A model generated the notes under the pieces. The model searched no databases, was not told the origin of the DNA, and saw nothing but the letters and a program-made list of their open reading frames with translations. Source: an uncultured Sphingomonadales bacterium (GTDB taxonomy: Bacteria > Pseudomonadota > Alphaproteobacteria > Sphingomonadales > Sphingomonadaceae). From it: DNA of 6,211 nucleotides. The position numbers were made by a program, and so were the translations under genes. The stretch lies in contig CAIPWG010000084.1 of NCBI GenBank assembly GCA_903868655.1, positions 1-6,211 of the forward strand, given 5' to 3'. Positions 1 through 6,203 of this stretch are shown here, piece by piece; within the stretch, counting starts at the first letter, position 1; each line of letters opens with the position of its first letter.

Positions 1-32
1 AGATCGCCGACAATCCGATAGGCTTCGCTCAT
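1..32 (-). CDS. 5' end of a gene downstream of ispE, cut by the window edge
   Basis: The minus strand has an ATG at 32..30 followed by an open frame to the edge. It reads MSEAYRIVGD, and the ATG overlaps the TGA of ispE as ATGA, a typical translational-coupling arrangement. Only ten residues are visible, so the function cannot be read from the sequence. From memory, N-formylglutamate amidohydrolase-like proteins in sphingomonads can begin with a similar short stretch ending in 'GD' and can sit near ispE. That is a guess, not an identification. Confidence 0.55.
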   Translation of the reverse strand, partial: MSEAYRIVGD

Positions 33-841
33 CGCAAGATCCCTGCCATATGCCACCATGCGGCGGGTACTTTTGCAGCCGCCGCGTCGCGCGATTTCGT
101 GTCGTCATAAAGTGCAAAACACGTCGCGCCCGATCCAGACATCCGCACCAGCCAGCCGCCGGTCTGCGCAAGCCACGCCAGCACTTCGGCAATAACAGGC
201 ACGAGCGCAATCGCACCAGGCTCCAGATCGTTGCGCCCATGCACCGCCACTCTGCGCAAATCGCCCGTAGGCAATGCCCCCCGATCGATCCCGTCCCAGC
301 CTCGAAATACCGGTCCGGTTGCCAGAGGCACACGCGGGTTCACCAACAGCACCGGAGCACCAGCCAGATCGTTGGCCACTTCGCCCAGATCGGTGCCCGT
401 GCCATGCCCCCGAGCGGCCACACTGCGCACGCAAGCCGGCACGTCGGCACCGAGACTGGCCGCAAGCGTGTGCCAGTTTTCGGGTAACCCGAAATGCCGT
501 TCGACCAATCGAAATACCGCGCCCGCATCCGCGGAGCCGCCACCCAGCCCAGCCGCCACTGGCAGCCGCTTGACGAGGTCAACCGTCCACCCGGGGCCGT
601 GCGGCAAAAGCGCGAGAGCTTTGGCAACAATATTGTTGCCGCCATCGCCCAAGGCGTCCGCAAATTCTCCGGAAACGCGCAACTGATCCTGGGCGGCCGG
701 TGTTACCGATACCGCGTCACCTGCATCGACGAAGGCAAACACTGTTTCCAGCTCGTGATAGCCATCAGCCCGGCGTCCACGCACATGCAGCGCGAGGTTG
801 ATCTTTGCAAAGGCGGTTTCGGACCCTGGCTCGGCGAGCAT
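29..841 (-). CDS. ispE: 4-diphosphocytidyl-2-C-methyl-D-erythritol kinase (IspE)
   Basis: This cytosolic GHMP kinase phosphorylates the 2-hydroxyl of CDP-methylerythritol with ATP, the fourth step of the MEP route to IPP and DMAPP. Counting from the ATG at 841 it has 270 residues, close to the usual 260-300. Visible landmarks are the N-terminal AKINLALHV (12-20) with the substrate-site lysine, DGYHEL (26-31), the glycine-rich ATP loop LPVAAGLGGGSADAG (93-107), LGADVPAC (130-137) with the expected catalytic aspartate D133, and the C-terminal GHMP motif RMSGSGATCFALY (233-245). The frame is open to an ATG at 910, with another ATG at 865. I prefer 841 because the family starts just before AKINL, a purine-rich AGAAAGAGAG precedes it, and the 910 start lies inside a palindromic repeat. 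The 865 start, which has AAGGGG further upstream, cannot be excluded. The stop overlaps the next gene's ATG. Confidence 0.95.
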   Translation of the reverse strand: MLAEPGSETAFAKINLALHVRGRRADGYHELETVFAFVDAGDAVSVTPAAQDQLRVSGEFADALGDGGNNIVAKALALLPHGPGWTVDLVKRLPVAAGLGGGSADAGAVFRLVERHFGLPENWHTLAASLGADVPACVRSVAARGHGTGTDLGEVANDLAGAPVLLVNPRVPLATGPVFRGWDGIDRGALPTGDLRRVAVHGRNDLEPGAIALVPVIAEVLAWLAQTGGWLVRMSGSGATCFALYDDTKSRDAAAAKVPAAWWHMAGILR

Positions 842-886
842 GACTCTCTTTCTGACAGAGGGCATACGAACGACCGCGCCCCTTGC

Positions 887-981
887 ATCATGCCGGACAT
901 GATCCGGCATCCTGCTTGCTTTTTCAGCTCTTGCACTTCGCGAAGAGAGAAGCTGGACCCCGGATCAACGTCATAGTGACG
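887..981. repeat. REP-like bipartite palindromic intergenic element, one half decayed
   Basis: The first half is a clean inverted repeat: ATGCCGGA at 890-897 and TCCGGCAT at 903-910 around the five-base loop CATGA. A linker follows (911-952) with the perfect palindrome CTTCGCGAAG at 936-945. The second half, from 953, reads CTGGACCCCGGATCAA and should continue into a matching GTCCGGGG arm. Instead it runs into CGTCATAGTGACG, itself a small inverted repeat (CGTCA 969-973, TGACG 977-981). The plan (CCGGA-TCCGG palindrome, 'tccagctt' linker on the minus strand, second CCCCGG palindrome, flanking CGTCA) matches intergenic palindromic repeats I know from sphingomonad genomes. The family assignment is from memory. 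It lies between two minus-strand genes, so the transcript could fold here. Confidence 0.6.
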
Positions 982-990
982 CCAAAGCAA

Positions 991-1011
991 TGACAGACCT
1001 GCGGTTTGTCA
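991..1011 (-). terminator. Hairpin starting at the ETF-QO stop codon, possible weak terminator
   Basis: TGACAGACC (991-999) and GGTTTGTCA (1003-1011) form a nine-position inverted repeat with one mismatch and a three-base loop. On the minus strand it begins exactly at the TGA stop of the upstream gene. The sequence after it (TTGCTTTGG) is only mildly T-rich, so this is not a textbook intrinsic terminator. It could protect the 3' end or attenuate read-through into ispE. Confidence 0.35.
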
Positions 1012-2655
1012 CATATTCGGATAGTTCGGCCCGCCGCCACCTTCGGGCGTGACCCAGGTGATATTCTGGGTCTTGTCCTTGATGTCACACGTTTTGCAAT
1101 GCACGCAGTTTTGCGCGTTGATCTGCAAACGCGTATCGCCGGTATCTGTGCCCACGAATTCATAAACCCCGGCAGGGCAAAAACGGGCTTCGGGCCCTGC
1201 GTAAAGTTTCAGGTTCACTTGCACCGGCACGTCGGGATCGGCGAGCACCAGATGGCACGGCTGATCTTCTTCGTGGTTGGTGTAGGAATAGGCGACATTG
1301 GTCAGACGGTCGAAACTGATCACGCCGTCCGGCTTGGGGTAGACGATCGGGCGGTACAGATCGGCACGCATCGTTGCTTCGGCGTCGGTATGATGCGCCA
1401 TACCACCAAACGGATTCACCCGCAAAACCCGTGCCCACATGTCGGCACCCGCCAACACGGTGCCTAGGGAGCCACCAAATTTGGCGACCAGCGGCTGGGC
1501 ATTTTGCACCAGCTTGAGTTCCTTGGCGATCCAGCTTTCGCGCACGGCGGTGTCATATTCCTGCAAGGCATCATGCTCGCGGCCCGCGGCAATGGCAGCG
1601 GCAATTGATTCAGCCGCCAGCATGCCCGATTTCATCGCGGTATGGCTGCCCTTGATCCGAGGCACGTTGACGAAACCGGCAGAGCAACCGATCAGCGCAC
1701 CACCCGGAAACGCCAGTTGCGGCACCGATTGCCAACCGCCCTCGTTGATGGCGCGCGCACCATAGGACACGCGGCGTCCACCTTCGAGAATGGCACGGAT
1801 TTCAGGGTGCTGCTTCCAGCGCTGAAACTCTTCATAGGGGTAGACATATGGGTTGGCGTAATCGAGCGCGGTCACAAACCCCAGCGCGACCTGGTTGTTT
1901 GCCTGATGATACAAGAACCCGCCGCCCCACGAATCCGATTCCGACAAAGGCCATCCCTGCGTGTGCAACACGCGTCCCGGAACGTGCTTTTCGGGATCGA
2001 TATCCCACAGTTCCTTGATGCCGATGCCATAGACTTGCGGCTGACAATCGCGCTCCAGATCAAAATGCGCCTTCAACTGTTTGGTCAGGCTGCCGCGCGC
2101 GCCTTCGGCAAACAGCGTGTATTTGGCATGAAGTTCCATGCCCGGCTGATAATCCGGCTTTTTCTCGCCATCTTTGCCAATGCCCATATCGCCGGTCGCG
2201 ACGCCCATCACAGCGCCCTGTTCATCGAACAGCACTTCAGCAGCGGCAAACCCGGGGAAGATTTCAACCCCCAGTTCGCCCGCTTGTTCGGCCAACCAGC
2301 GGCACAAATTGCCCAGACTGCCCGTGTAAGTGCCGTGGTTCGACATGAATGGAGGCATCGGCCAATGCGGGATCGACACTTTGCCGGTACGGGTCAACAC
2401 CCAGTGCCAGTTATCAGTGACCGGGTTATCGGCCAACGAACAGCCCGTGGTGCGCCATTCGGGCAGCAATTCATCCAGCGCACGTGGATCGACCACAGCG
2501 CCCGACAGGATATGCGCGCCGATTTCCGACCCTTTTTCGAGCACACAAACGGCCAGATCAGGATTGACCTGTTTCAGCCGGATCGCCGCCCCCAGCCCCG
2601 CAGGCCCGCCGCCAACGATGACAACGTCATAGGGCATTGATTCGCGTTCGCTCAT
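1009..2655 (-). CDS. Electron transfer flavoprotein-ubiquinone oxidoreductase (ETF-QO)
   Basis: This membrane-associated flavoprotein takes electrons from reduced ETF, which is loaded by acyl-CoA and related dehydrogenases, and passes them through a 4Fe-4S cluster and FAD to ubiquinone. The 548-residue length is normal for the family. The N-terminus carries the FAD dinucleotide-binding fold VVIVGGGPAGLG (11-22, with G15, G17 and G20). Further typical blocks are ILSGAVVDPRALDELLP, NHGTYTGSLGNLCRWLAEQ, and GCSAGFVNVPRIKGSHTAMK before the quinone and FAD contacts. The C-terminal cluster ligands are C493 (RFCPAGVYEF) and C517, C520 and C523 (CVHCKTCDIKD), followed by the conserved PEGGGGPNY tail. 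The usual proline after CDIKD is a lysine here, probably harmless. The ATG at 2655 is preceded by GGAG eight bases upstream. The gene reads away from the UDG-like gene and may be co-transcribed with ispE through the repeat-containing gap. No etfAB genes are in the window. Confidence 0.97.
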   Translation of the reverse strand: MSERESMPYDVVIVGGGPAGLGAAIRLKQVNPDLAVCVLEKGSEIGAHILSGAVVDPRALDELLPEWRTTGCSLADNPVTDNWHWVLTRTGKVSIPHWPMPPFMSNHGTYTGSLGNLCRWLAEQAGELGVEIFPGFAAAEVLFDEQGAVMGVATGDMGIGKDGEKKPDYQPGMELHAKYTLFAEGARGSLTKQLKAHFDLERDCQPQVYGIGIKELWDIDPEKHVPGRVLHTQGWPLSESDSWGGGFLYHQANNQVALGFVTALDYANPYVYPYEEFQRWKQHPEIRAILEGGRRVSYGARAINEGGWQSVPQLAFPGGALIGCSAGFVNVPRIKGSHTAMKSGMLAAESIAAAIAAGREHDALQEYDTAVRESWIAKELKLVQNAQPLVAKFGGSLGTVLAGADMWARVLRVNPFGGMAHHTDAEATMRADLYRPIVYPKPDGVISFDRLTNVAYSYTNHEEDQPCHLVLADPDVPVQVNLKLYAGPEARFCPAGVYEFVGTDTGDTRLQINAQNCVHCKTCDIKDKTQNITWVTPEGGGGPNYPNM

Positions 2656-2772
2656 TCCCTGCTCTCCGTCTTCGAAATTTGCGGTTAACCTGCCCCACCG
2701 ACAGACTTAATCGCGTGATTGATTTATGCGTCAGCCTTGAAAGCTGTCTCGACCAAGGTCAATAGCACAAGC
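2656..2772. promoter_or_regulatory. Divergent intergenic region between ETF-QO and the UDG-like gene
   Basis: These 117 bases must carry the start signals for both directions. For the plus strand the best candidate is TTGAAA at 2737-2742, then 17 bases, then a poor -10 around 2760-2765. A start from that pair would fall almost on the ATG at 2773. For the minus strand there is an AT-rich stretch (CATAAATCA read on the minus strand, about 2715-2728) but no convincing -35 at the right distance. GACC-AA-GGTC at 2751-2760 is a small dyad. No strong promoter can be assigned by eye. Confidence 0.35.
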
Positions 2773-3534
2773 ATGGTTCCAACCAATTCGCAAACTCCCG
2801 CCGGTGCAGGCCCTTTGTCCGCGGCGACGCTGGCACAGGCCGTGGACGCAGCTTTGGCATGGTGGCGCGAAGCCGGGGTCGATGGTGACTGGCTCGACGT
2901 TCCGCAAGACTGGCTGACCAAAGCACACCCGGCGCCCAAAGTTGCACAGCCTGCGACCGAAGTGATCGAAAAGATTGCCCTTGCCGGAGGACACACAGCG
3001 TGGCCCACGGATTTGGGCGATTTTTCAGCGTGGTGGATGGATGCGACCGGTCTTGCGCCCCCCGGTGCGCGGCGCATACCGCCCGCCGGACCCGCGAATG
3101 CAGCCTTGATGGTAGTCGTGCCCATGCCCGAAGCTGCGGATGCCGATACCCTGTTGTCGGATCAAGCGGGCCGCCTGCTTGATGGGTTTCTGGCAGCGGC
3201 TGGGCTGACGCGCGCGCAGGTCTATTGCGCGGCCGCCTTGCCCGCACGAATCACTGCGCCCGATTGGGCAGCGTTGGCCGACAGCGGCCTGGGCGACCTG
3301 TTGGTTCACCATATCGGCTTGGTTTGTCCCCAACGGCTGATGCTGTTTGGTCAAAACGGCATTTCAACGCTCTTGGGAAACGGACTGACGAATAACCCAA
3401 CGAATTTACAATTGATGAACCATGAAGGCGCGGGAGTGCCAGCTCTGACCGTGTACGATCTTGAGGCGATCGCGGCGCGACCTGCGCTCAAGGCGGGATT
3501 GTGGAGCCGGTGGCTCGACTGGATGCCGGCATGA
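2773..3534 (+). CDS. Uracil-DNA glycosylase superfamily protein, divergent
   Basis: This is a 253-residue cytosolic protein that I recognise as the UDG-superfamily paralogue common in sphingomonads. Its role is not established, and DNA repair is inferred only from the fold. The N-terminal part (1-60) has the block ALAWWREAGVD (27-37), then a variable Pro/Ala-rich linker. The UDG-like core starts near 111 (ALMVVVPMPEA), where active family-4 enzymes have GEAPG. It continues with GRLLDGFLAAAGLTRAQVY (133-151), matching the family's 'LLD..L..iGL.R..VY' helix, then CAAALPARITAPDW (152-165) where family 4 has the K-C-R-P-P segment, PQRLMLFG (186-193), and NHEGAGVPAL (216-225) in place of the catalytic His-Pro motif. 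Only two cysteines (152, 185) are present, so no 4Fe-4S set. The ATG at 2773 has no clear ribosome site. An in-frame TTG at 2719 would add 18 residues unlike the family. It ends 81 bases before the transglycosylase. Confidence 0.8.
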   Translation: MVPTNSQTPAGAGPLSAATLAQAVDAALAWWREAGVDGDWLDVPQDWLTKAHPAPKVAQPATEVIEKIALAGGHTAWPTDLGDFSAWWMDATGLAPPGARRIPPAGPANAALMVVVPMPEAADADTLLSDQAGRLLDGFLAAAGLTRAQVYCAAALPARITAPDWAALADSGLGDLLVHHIGLVCPQRLMLFGQNGISTLLGNGLTNNPTNLQLMNHEGAGVPALTVYDLEAIAARPALKAGLWSRWLDWMPA

Positions 3535-3596
3535 CAGAGCCGGCGGACCTGCCTCACGAAAAAAGGGTACGGGCATCAAGACGGCAAACATCATAG
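3531..3596 (+). other. Possible 21-codon ORF coupled to the UDG-like stop
   Basis: An ATG at 3531 overlaps the preceding stop as ATGA and opens a 21-residue frame (MTEPADLPHEKRVRASRRQT, then S) ending in TAG at 3594-3596. Three bases later a six-codon frame (ATG 3599, MLVYVA) ends in a TGA that overlaps the transglycosylase ATG, again as ATGA. The peptide resembles nothing I know. The layout would allow ribosomes to re-initiate across the gap, but neither frame has a good Shine-Dalgarno, so chance is a fair explanation. Confidence 0.15.
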
Positions 3597-3615
3597 CAAT
3601 GCTGGTCTACGTGGC

Positions 3616-5388
3616 ATGACCTGCGCGCGCCATATCTTGCTTGCGCTGGGCTCTATTTCGGCCTTGGCGCTATCTTTGCCAGCTCATGCCAGTTCGGCTG
3701 CGGCCGATTATTTCCGCACCCGCGCCGATCGCACGGCTGTGCCCACATTGCTGTCGCAGGAAGATCGCGACTTTTACCGGCAATTGTTTGCCGCGCTATC
3801 GAAACAGGATTGGACCGTCGCGCGTCAACTGTTGGATCAACGCAGCGATGGGCCACTGCATCCTGCAGCACGCGCGCAATATTACCTCGCTGCCGGATCG
3901 CCGCATGTTGATCTGTCCGCATTGACCGACCTGATGAACAAAGCGCCCGACTTGCCCTGGTCAGACGCGTTGGCGCGATTGGCGACGAAGCGCGGCGCGA
4001 TTGCCCGCCCCGCAGCGGCCACCGATGCGCAGCCCTTGTTTTCCCAACCTGCCATGGCGCGGCGGACCAAGCCCCGCCGCGTAGCCGATGGCACGATGCC
4101 CGATACGATCGCCAGCGCGATCGATGTGCGGATCAAGGCCAACGATCCGATCGGCGCACGCGTGCTGGTCGACGGCATTGACGCAACTTTGTCGAACGAG
4201 GCGCGCGCCGAATGGCGACAAAAGGTCGCATGGGCATTTTATATCAACAACGATGACGCAACCGCACGCACCATTGCGCAATCGGCGTTTGAGGGCTGCA
4301 ATGGACCGTGGGTGGCCGAGGCGATGTGGACCGCGGGCCTCGCGGCATGGCGGCTGGATGATTATGCAGGCGCAGCAGACTTGTTCGCGCGCACCGCTGG
4401 AATGGCCCAAAATGCCGAACTGTCGTCAGCCGCCAATTTCTGGGCATCGCGCGCCTGGCTCCGTGCGCACCAGCCCGAAAAAGTAAGCGCGTCATTGCGC
4501 GCAGCTGCTGCGCAGCACGACACACTTTATGGCATGCTCGCCGCAGAGGCGCTGGGCTTGCGCGAGACCGTTGCAGCGACAACCCCTGATTTCAGCGCGG
4601 ACGACTGGCAAACGCTGCGGCTTCTGCCCAACGTCAGACTTGCAGTGCAATTGGCAGAGATTGGCGCCGACGGACTGGCCGACCAGGTCTTGCGCTATCA
4701 GGCGCGCATCGGCGAGCCTGCGCTCTATGCGCCGCTGTCGCGACTGGCGCGCGATCTTGGTCTACCTGCCACACAACTGTGGATGGCCAACAATGCGCCC
4801 GCCGGCGCTCATGCCGACGATGCGGCCCGGTTTCCCGCGCCCAAATGGGTTCCCGTCAATGGCTGGAAAGTCGATCCCGCGTTGCTGTTTGCGCATGCCT
4901 TGCAGGAATCAAATTTCCGGACCGAAACGACCAGCACGGCCGGCGCACGCGGGTTGATGCAAGTCCGGCCCGACACGGCACGCCTGATGGTAAAAACCGA
5001 CCCGACGATGGAAGGGCGGGATCGTCAGCTTGAATTGCCCGATGTCAATCTCGCCTTCGGCCAGACTTATTTGACAGTTTTGCGCGACAAGCCCGCGACG
5101 CAGGGATTGCTGCCCAAAGTCATCGCCGCGTACAACGCCGGGCCGACCCCGATTGATCGGTGGAACACCCAGATCCGCGATCATGGCGATCCGCTGTTGT
5201 GGATGGAATCGATACCATATTGGGAAACACGCGGCTACGTTGCAGCAGTCATGCGCAATTACTGGATGTATGAGCGTCAGGCGAGCGGCCCGTCGGAAAG
5301 CCGGCTCGGGCTGGTTCAGATCATGTGGCCCAAATTCCCTGGCCTCAATGGTGCCCCAAACGTAAGGTTGGCTTCACGTGGCGATTGA
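3616..5388 (+). CDS. Soluble lytic murein transglycosylase (Slt70-like), exported
   Basis: This periplasmic enzyme should cleave the MurNAc-GlcNAc bond of peptidoglycan non-hydrolytically, giving 1,6-anhydro-muropeptides during wall turnover. The 590 residues start with a Sec signal peptide (hydrophobic LLALGSISALALSLP, likely cut after AHA near residue 25). An alanine-rich helical superhelix follows (about 30-400), as in Slt70, including repeat-like helices around 200-380. The C-terminal catalytic domain (about 408-555) holds ALQESNF with the catalytic Glu431, GARGLMQVRPDTA (443-455), AYNAGP (505-510) and ESIPYWETRGYVAAVMRNY (531-549), all hallmarks of family-1 transglycosylases. The residue two before Glu431 is Leu where Slt70 has Arg. 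There is no lipobox, so it is soluble rather than a lipoprotein. No good ribosome site precedes the ATG, and coupling to upstream reading is possible. The tail overlaps moaB by 11 bases. Confidence 0.94.
   Translation: MTCARHILLALGSISALALSLPAHASSAAADYFRTRADRTAVPTLLSQEDRDFYRQLFAALSKQDWTVARQLLDQRSDGPLHPAARAQYYLAAGSPHVDLSALTDLMNKAPDLPWSDALARLATKRGAIARPAAATDAQPLFSQPAMARRTKPRRVADGTMPDTIASAIDVRIKANDPIGARVLVDGIDATLSNEARAEWRQKVAWAFYINNDDATARTIAQSAFEGCNGPWVAEAMWTAGLAAWRLDDYAGAADLFARTAGMAQNAELSSAANFWASRAWLRAHQPEKVSASLRAAAAQHDTLYGMLAAEALGLRETVAATTPDFSADDWQTLRLLPNVRLAVQLAEIGADGLADQVLRYQARIGEPALYAPLSRLARDLGLPATQLWMANNAPAGAHADDAARFPAPKWVPVNGWKVDPALLFAHALQESNFRTETTSTAGARGLMQVRPDTARLMVKTDPTMEGRDRQLELPDVNLAFGQTYLTVLRDKPATQGLLPKVIAAYNAGPTPIDRWNTQIRDHGDPLLWMESIPYWETRGYVAAVMRNYWMYERQASGPSESRLGLVQIMWPKFPGLNGAPNVRLASRGD
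5364..5367 (+). promoter_or_regulatory. Ribosome binding site supporting the GTG start of moaB
   Basis: AAGG lies ten bases before the GTG at 5378, inside the last codons of the transglycosylase gene. It supports this GTG, because no ATG in this frame lies before the conserved MoaB core. Confidence 0.55.
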
Positions 5389-5905
5389 TCTTTCTCGACC
5401 TTTCCAACCGATCGCGATCGCGGTTTTGACGGTTTCCGATACACGTGGCCCCGATGAAGATACGTCAGGCGATCTTTTGGCGGAGCGGGTCACCGGGAAA
5501 GGTCATCGTTTGGCTGCACGCGCGATCGAAATAGATGATGCTGATATCATCGCGGCTCGACTCAACAGCTGGATCGATGATCCTGCAATCGACGCTGTCG
5601 TGATCACCGGCGGCACCGGGCTGACCGGCCGCGATGTCACCCCCGAAGCGCTCGATCGGGTGAAGACCAGGGATATTCCAGGCTTCGGCGAACTGTTCCG
5701 GTGGATCAGTTATCAAACCATCGGCACGTCGACCATTCAATCACGCGCATGTGCGGTGGTCGCGCGCGGAACTTATATCTTTGCGCTTCCAGGTTCAAAC
5801 GGCGCGGTAAAAGATGGCTGGGATCAGATCCTTGACGAACAGCTCGATAGTCGCAACCGACCGTGCAACTTTGTGCAACTGATGCCACGCCTGCTGGAAA
5901 AATAA
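5378..5905 (+). CDS. moaB: Molybdenum cofactor biosynthesis protein B (MoaB/MogA family)
   Basis: This cytosolic protein of the MoaB/MogA fold acts in the molybdopterin branch of cofactor synthesis. Active family members adenylylate molybdopterin before molybdate insertion, and E. coli MoaB itself is reported to lack that activity. The 175 residues carry the family blocks IAVLTVSDTRGPDEDTSGDLL (13-34, near the N-terminal strand), the nucleotide/molybdopterin-binding ITGGTGLTGRDVTPEA (76-91), PGFGELFR (101-108), GTSTIQSRA (116-124) and IFALPGSNGAVKDGWD (134-149), and end in RPCNFVQLMPRL (161-172). Nothing important appears missing. Start is GTG at 5378 with an AAGG ten bases upstream. It overlaps the transglycosylase stop by 11 bases, so the two are very likely translated from one message. 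No other cofactor genes are in the window, and the pairing with a wall enzyme gives no obvious functional link. Confidence 0.95.
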   Translation: MAIDLSRPFQPIAIAVLTVSDTRGPDEDTSGDLLAERVTGKGHRLAARAIEIDDADIIAARLNSWIDDPAIDAVVITGGTGLTGRDVTPEALDRVKTRDIPGFGELFRWISYQTIGTSTIQSRACAVVARGTYIFALPGSNGAVKDGWDQILDEQLDSRNRPCNFVQLMPRLLEK

Positions 5906-5909
5906 GCCC

Positions 5910-5928
5910 GGGTGCCGCCACCCTTTTT
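5910..5928 (+). terminator. Short intrinsic terminator after moaB
   Basis: GGGTG (5910-5914) and CACCC (5919-5923) pair around a CCGC loop and are followed directly by five T (5924-5928), starting five bases after the moaB stop. The stem is short but GC-rich and the T run is immediate, so this probably ends the UDG-like/transglycosylase/moaB unit. Confidence 0.6.
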
Positions 5929-5999
5929 GTTGCAGACAACCGGACAGCATGCGACAGGCGGCGCAGCGGCTTGGCGACACCGCACGACCTGGTGCCGTC

Positions 6000-6028
6000 C
6001 TGAAACTGCCAAGAATCCGCGCTAGATT
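6000..6028 (+). promoter_or_regulatory. Weak candidate promoter for the RraB-like gene
   Basis: CTGAAA (6000-6005) and TAGATT (6023-6028) are 17 bases apart and lie about 43 bases upstream of the ATG at 6072. Both hexamers are imperfect against the sigma-70 consensus. A promoter is expected here because a terminator precedes it. The rest of the 5929-6071 gap shows only an imperfect hairpin (5973-5999). Confidence 0.3.
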
Positions 6029-6071
6029 TTCCAACGCGAAATCGTTTCTCCTCAAACACACGAGGCATGCC

Positions 6072-6203
6072 ATGTCCCTGCTCGACGAAAATGCCAAATT
6101 TCTGAAAGAATTTGCCGATGACGGTCTGGATCTGACCCAGGTCCGTTCGGTTGAATTTGCTCATGTTTTCCCGAACCCCACCGCTCTGTGTCTACATTTT
6201 TAA
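6072..6203 (+). pseudogene. N-terminal part of an RraB-like protein (RNase E inhibitor family), disrupted
   Basis: The ATG at 6072 has GAGG six bases upstream, a good ribosome site, and opens a frame of only 43 residues to TAA at 6201-6203. The beginning (MSLLDENAKFLKEFADDGLD, then LTQVRSVEFAHVFPN) resembles the start of alphaproteobacterial RraB-domain proteins: a short acidic helix, then 'G.DL....VDFAHLFP'. Complete members are roughly 100-120 residues. RraB proteins bind RNase E and modulate mRNA decay. After about residue 35 the expected Ala-rich helix is replaced by PTALCLHF and a stop, in clearly AT-rich DNA that reaches the window end. Neither other frame restores an RraB-like sequence. 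The gene is therefore truncated by insertion or rearrangement, or damaged by an end-of-sequence error. The family call rests on a short match from memory. Confidence 0.5.

Noticed and set aside
1642..2640. 332-codon open frame on the plus strand
   Set aside because: It is fully antisense to the ETF-QO gene, whose motifs are unmistakable. It has no recognisable domain and is a typical mirror frame of a GC-rich gene.
2719..2772. TTG start giving the UDG-like protein 18 extra residues
   Set aside because: There is no ribosome site before the TTG and the extra residues do not resemble the family. The ATG at 2773 is preferred, though not proven.
5949..6074. Upstream extension of the RraB-like frame to an ATG at 5949
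   Set aside because: The added residues are basic and featureless and cross the candidate promoter. The ATG at 6072 has a good GAGG and starts at the family-like N-terminus.
5706..6164. 152-codon minus-strand frame across the end of moaB and the following gap
   Set aside because: It overlaps moaB and the RraB-like start in antisense and shows no domain or ribosome site.
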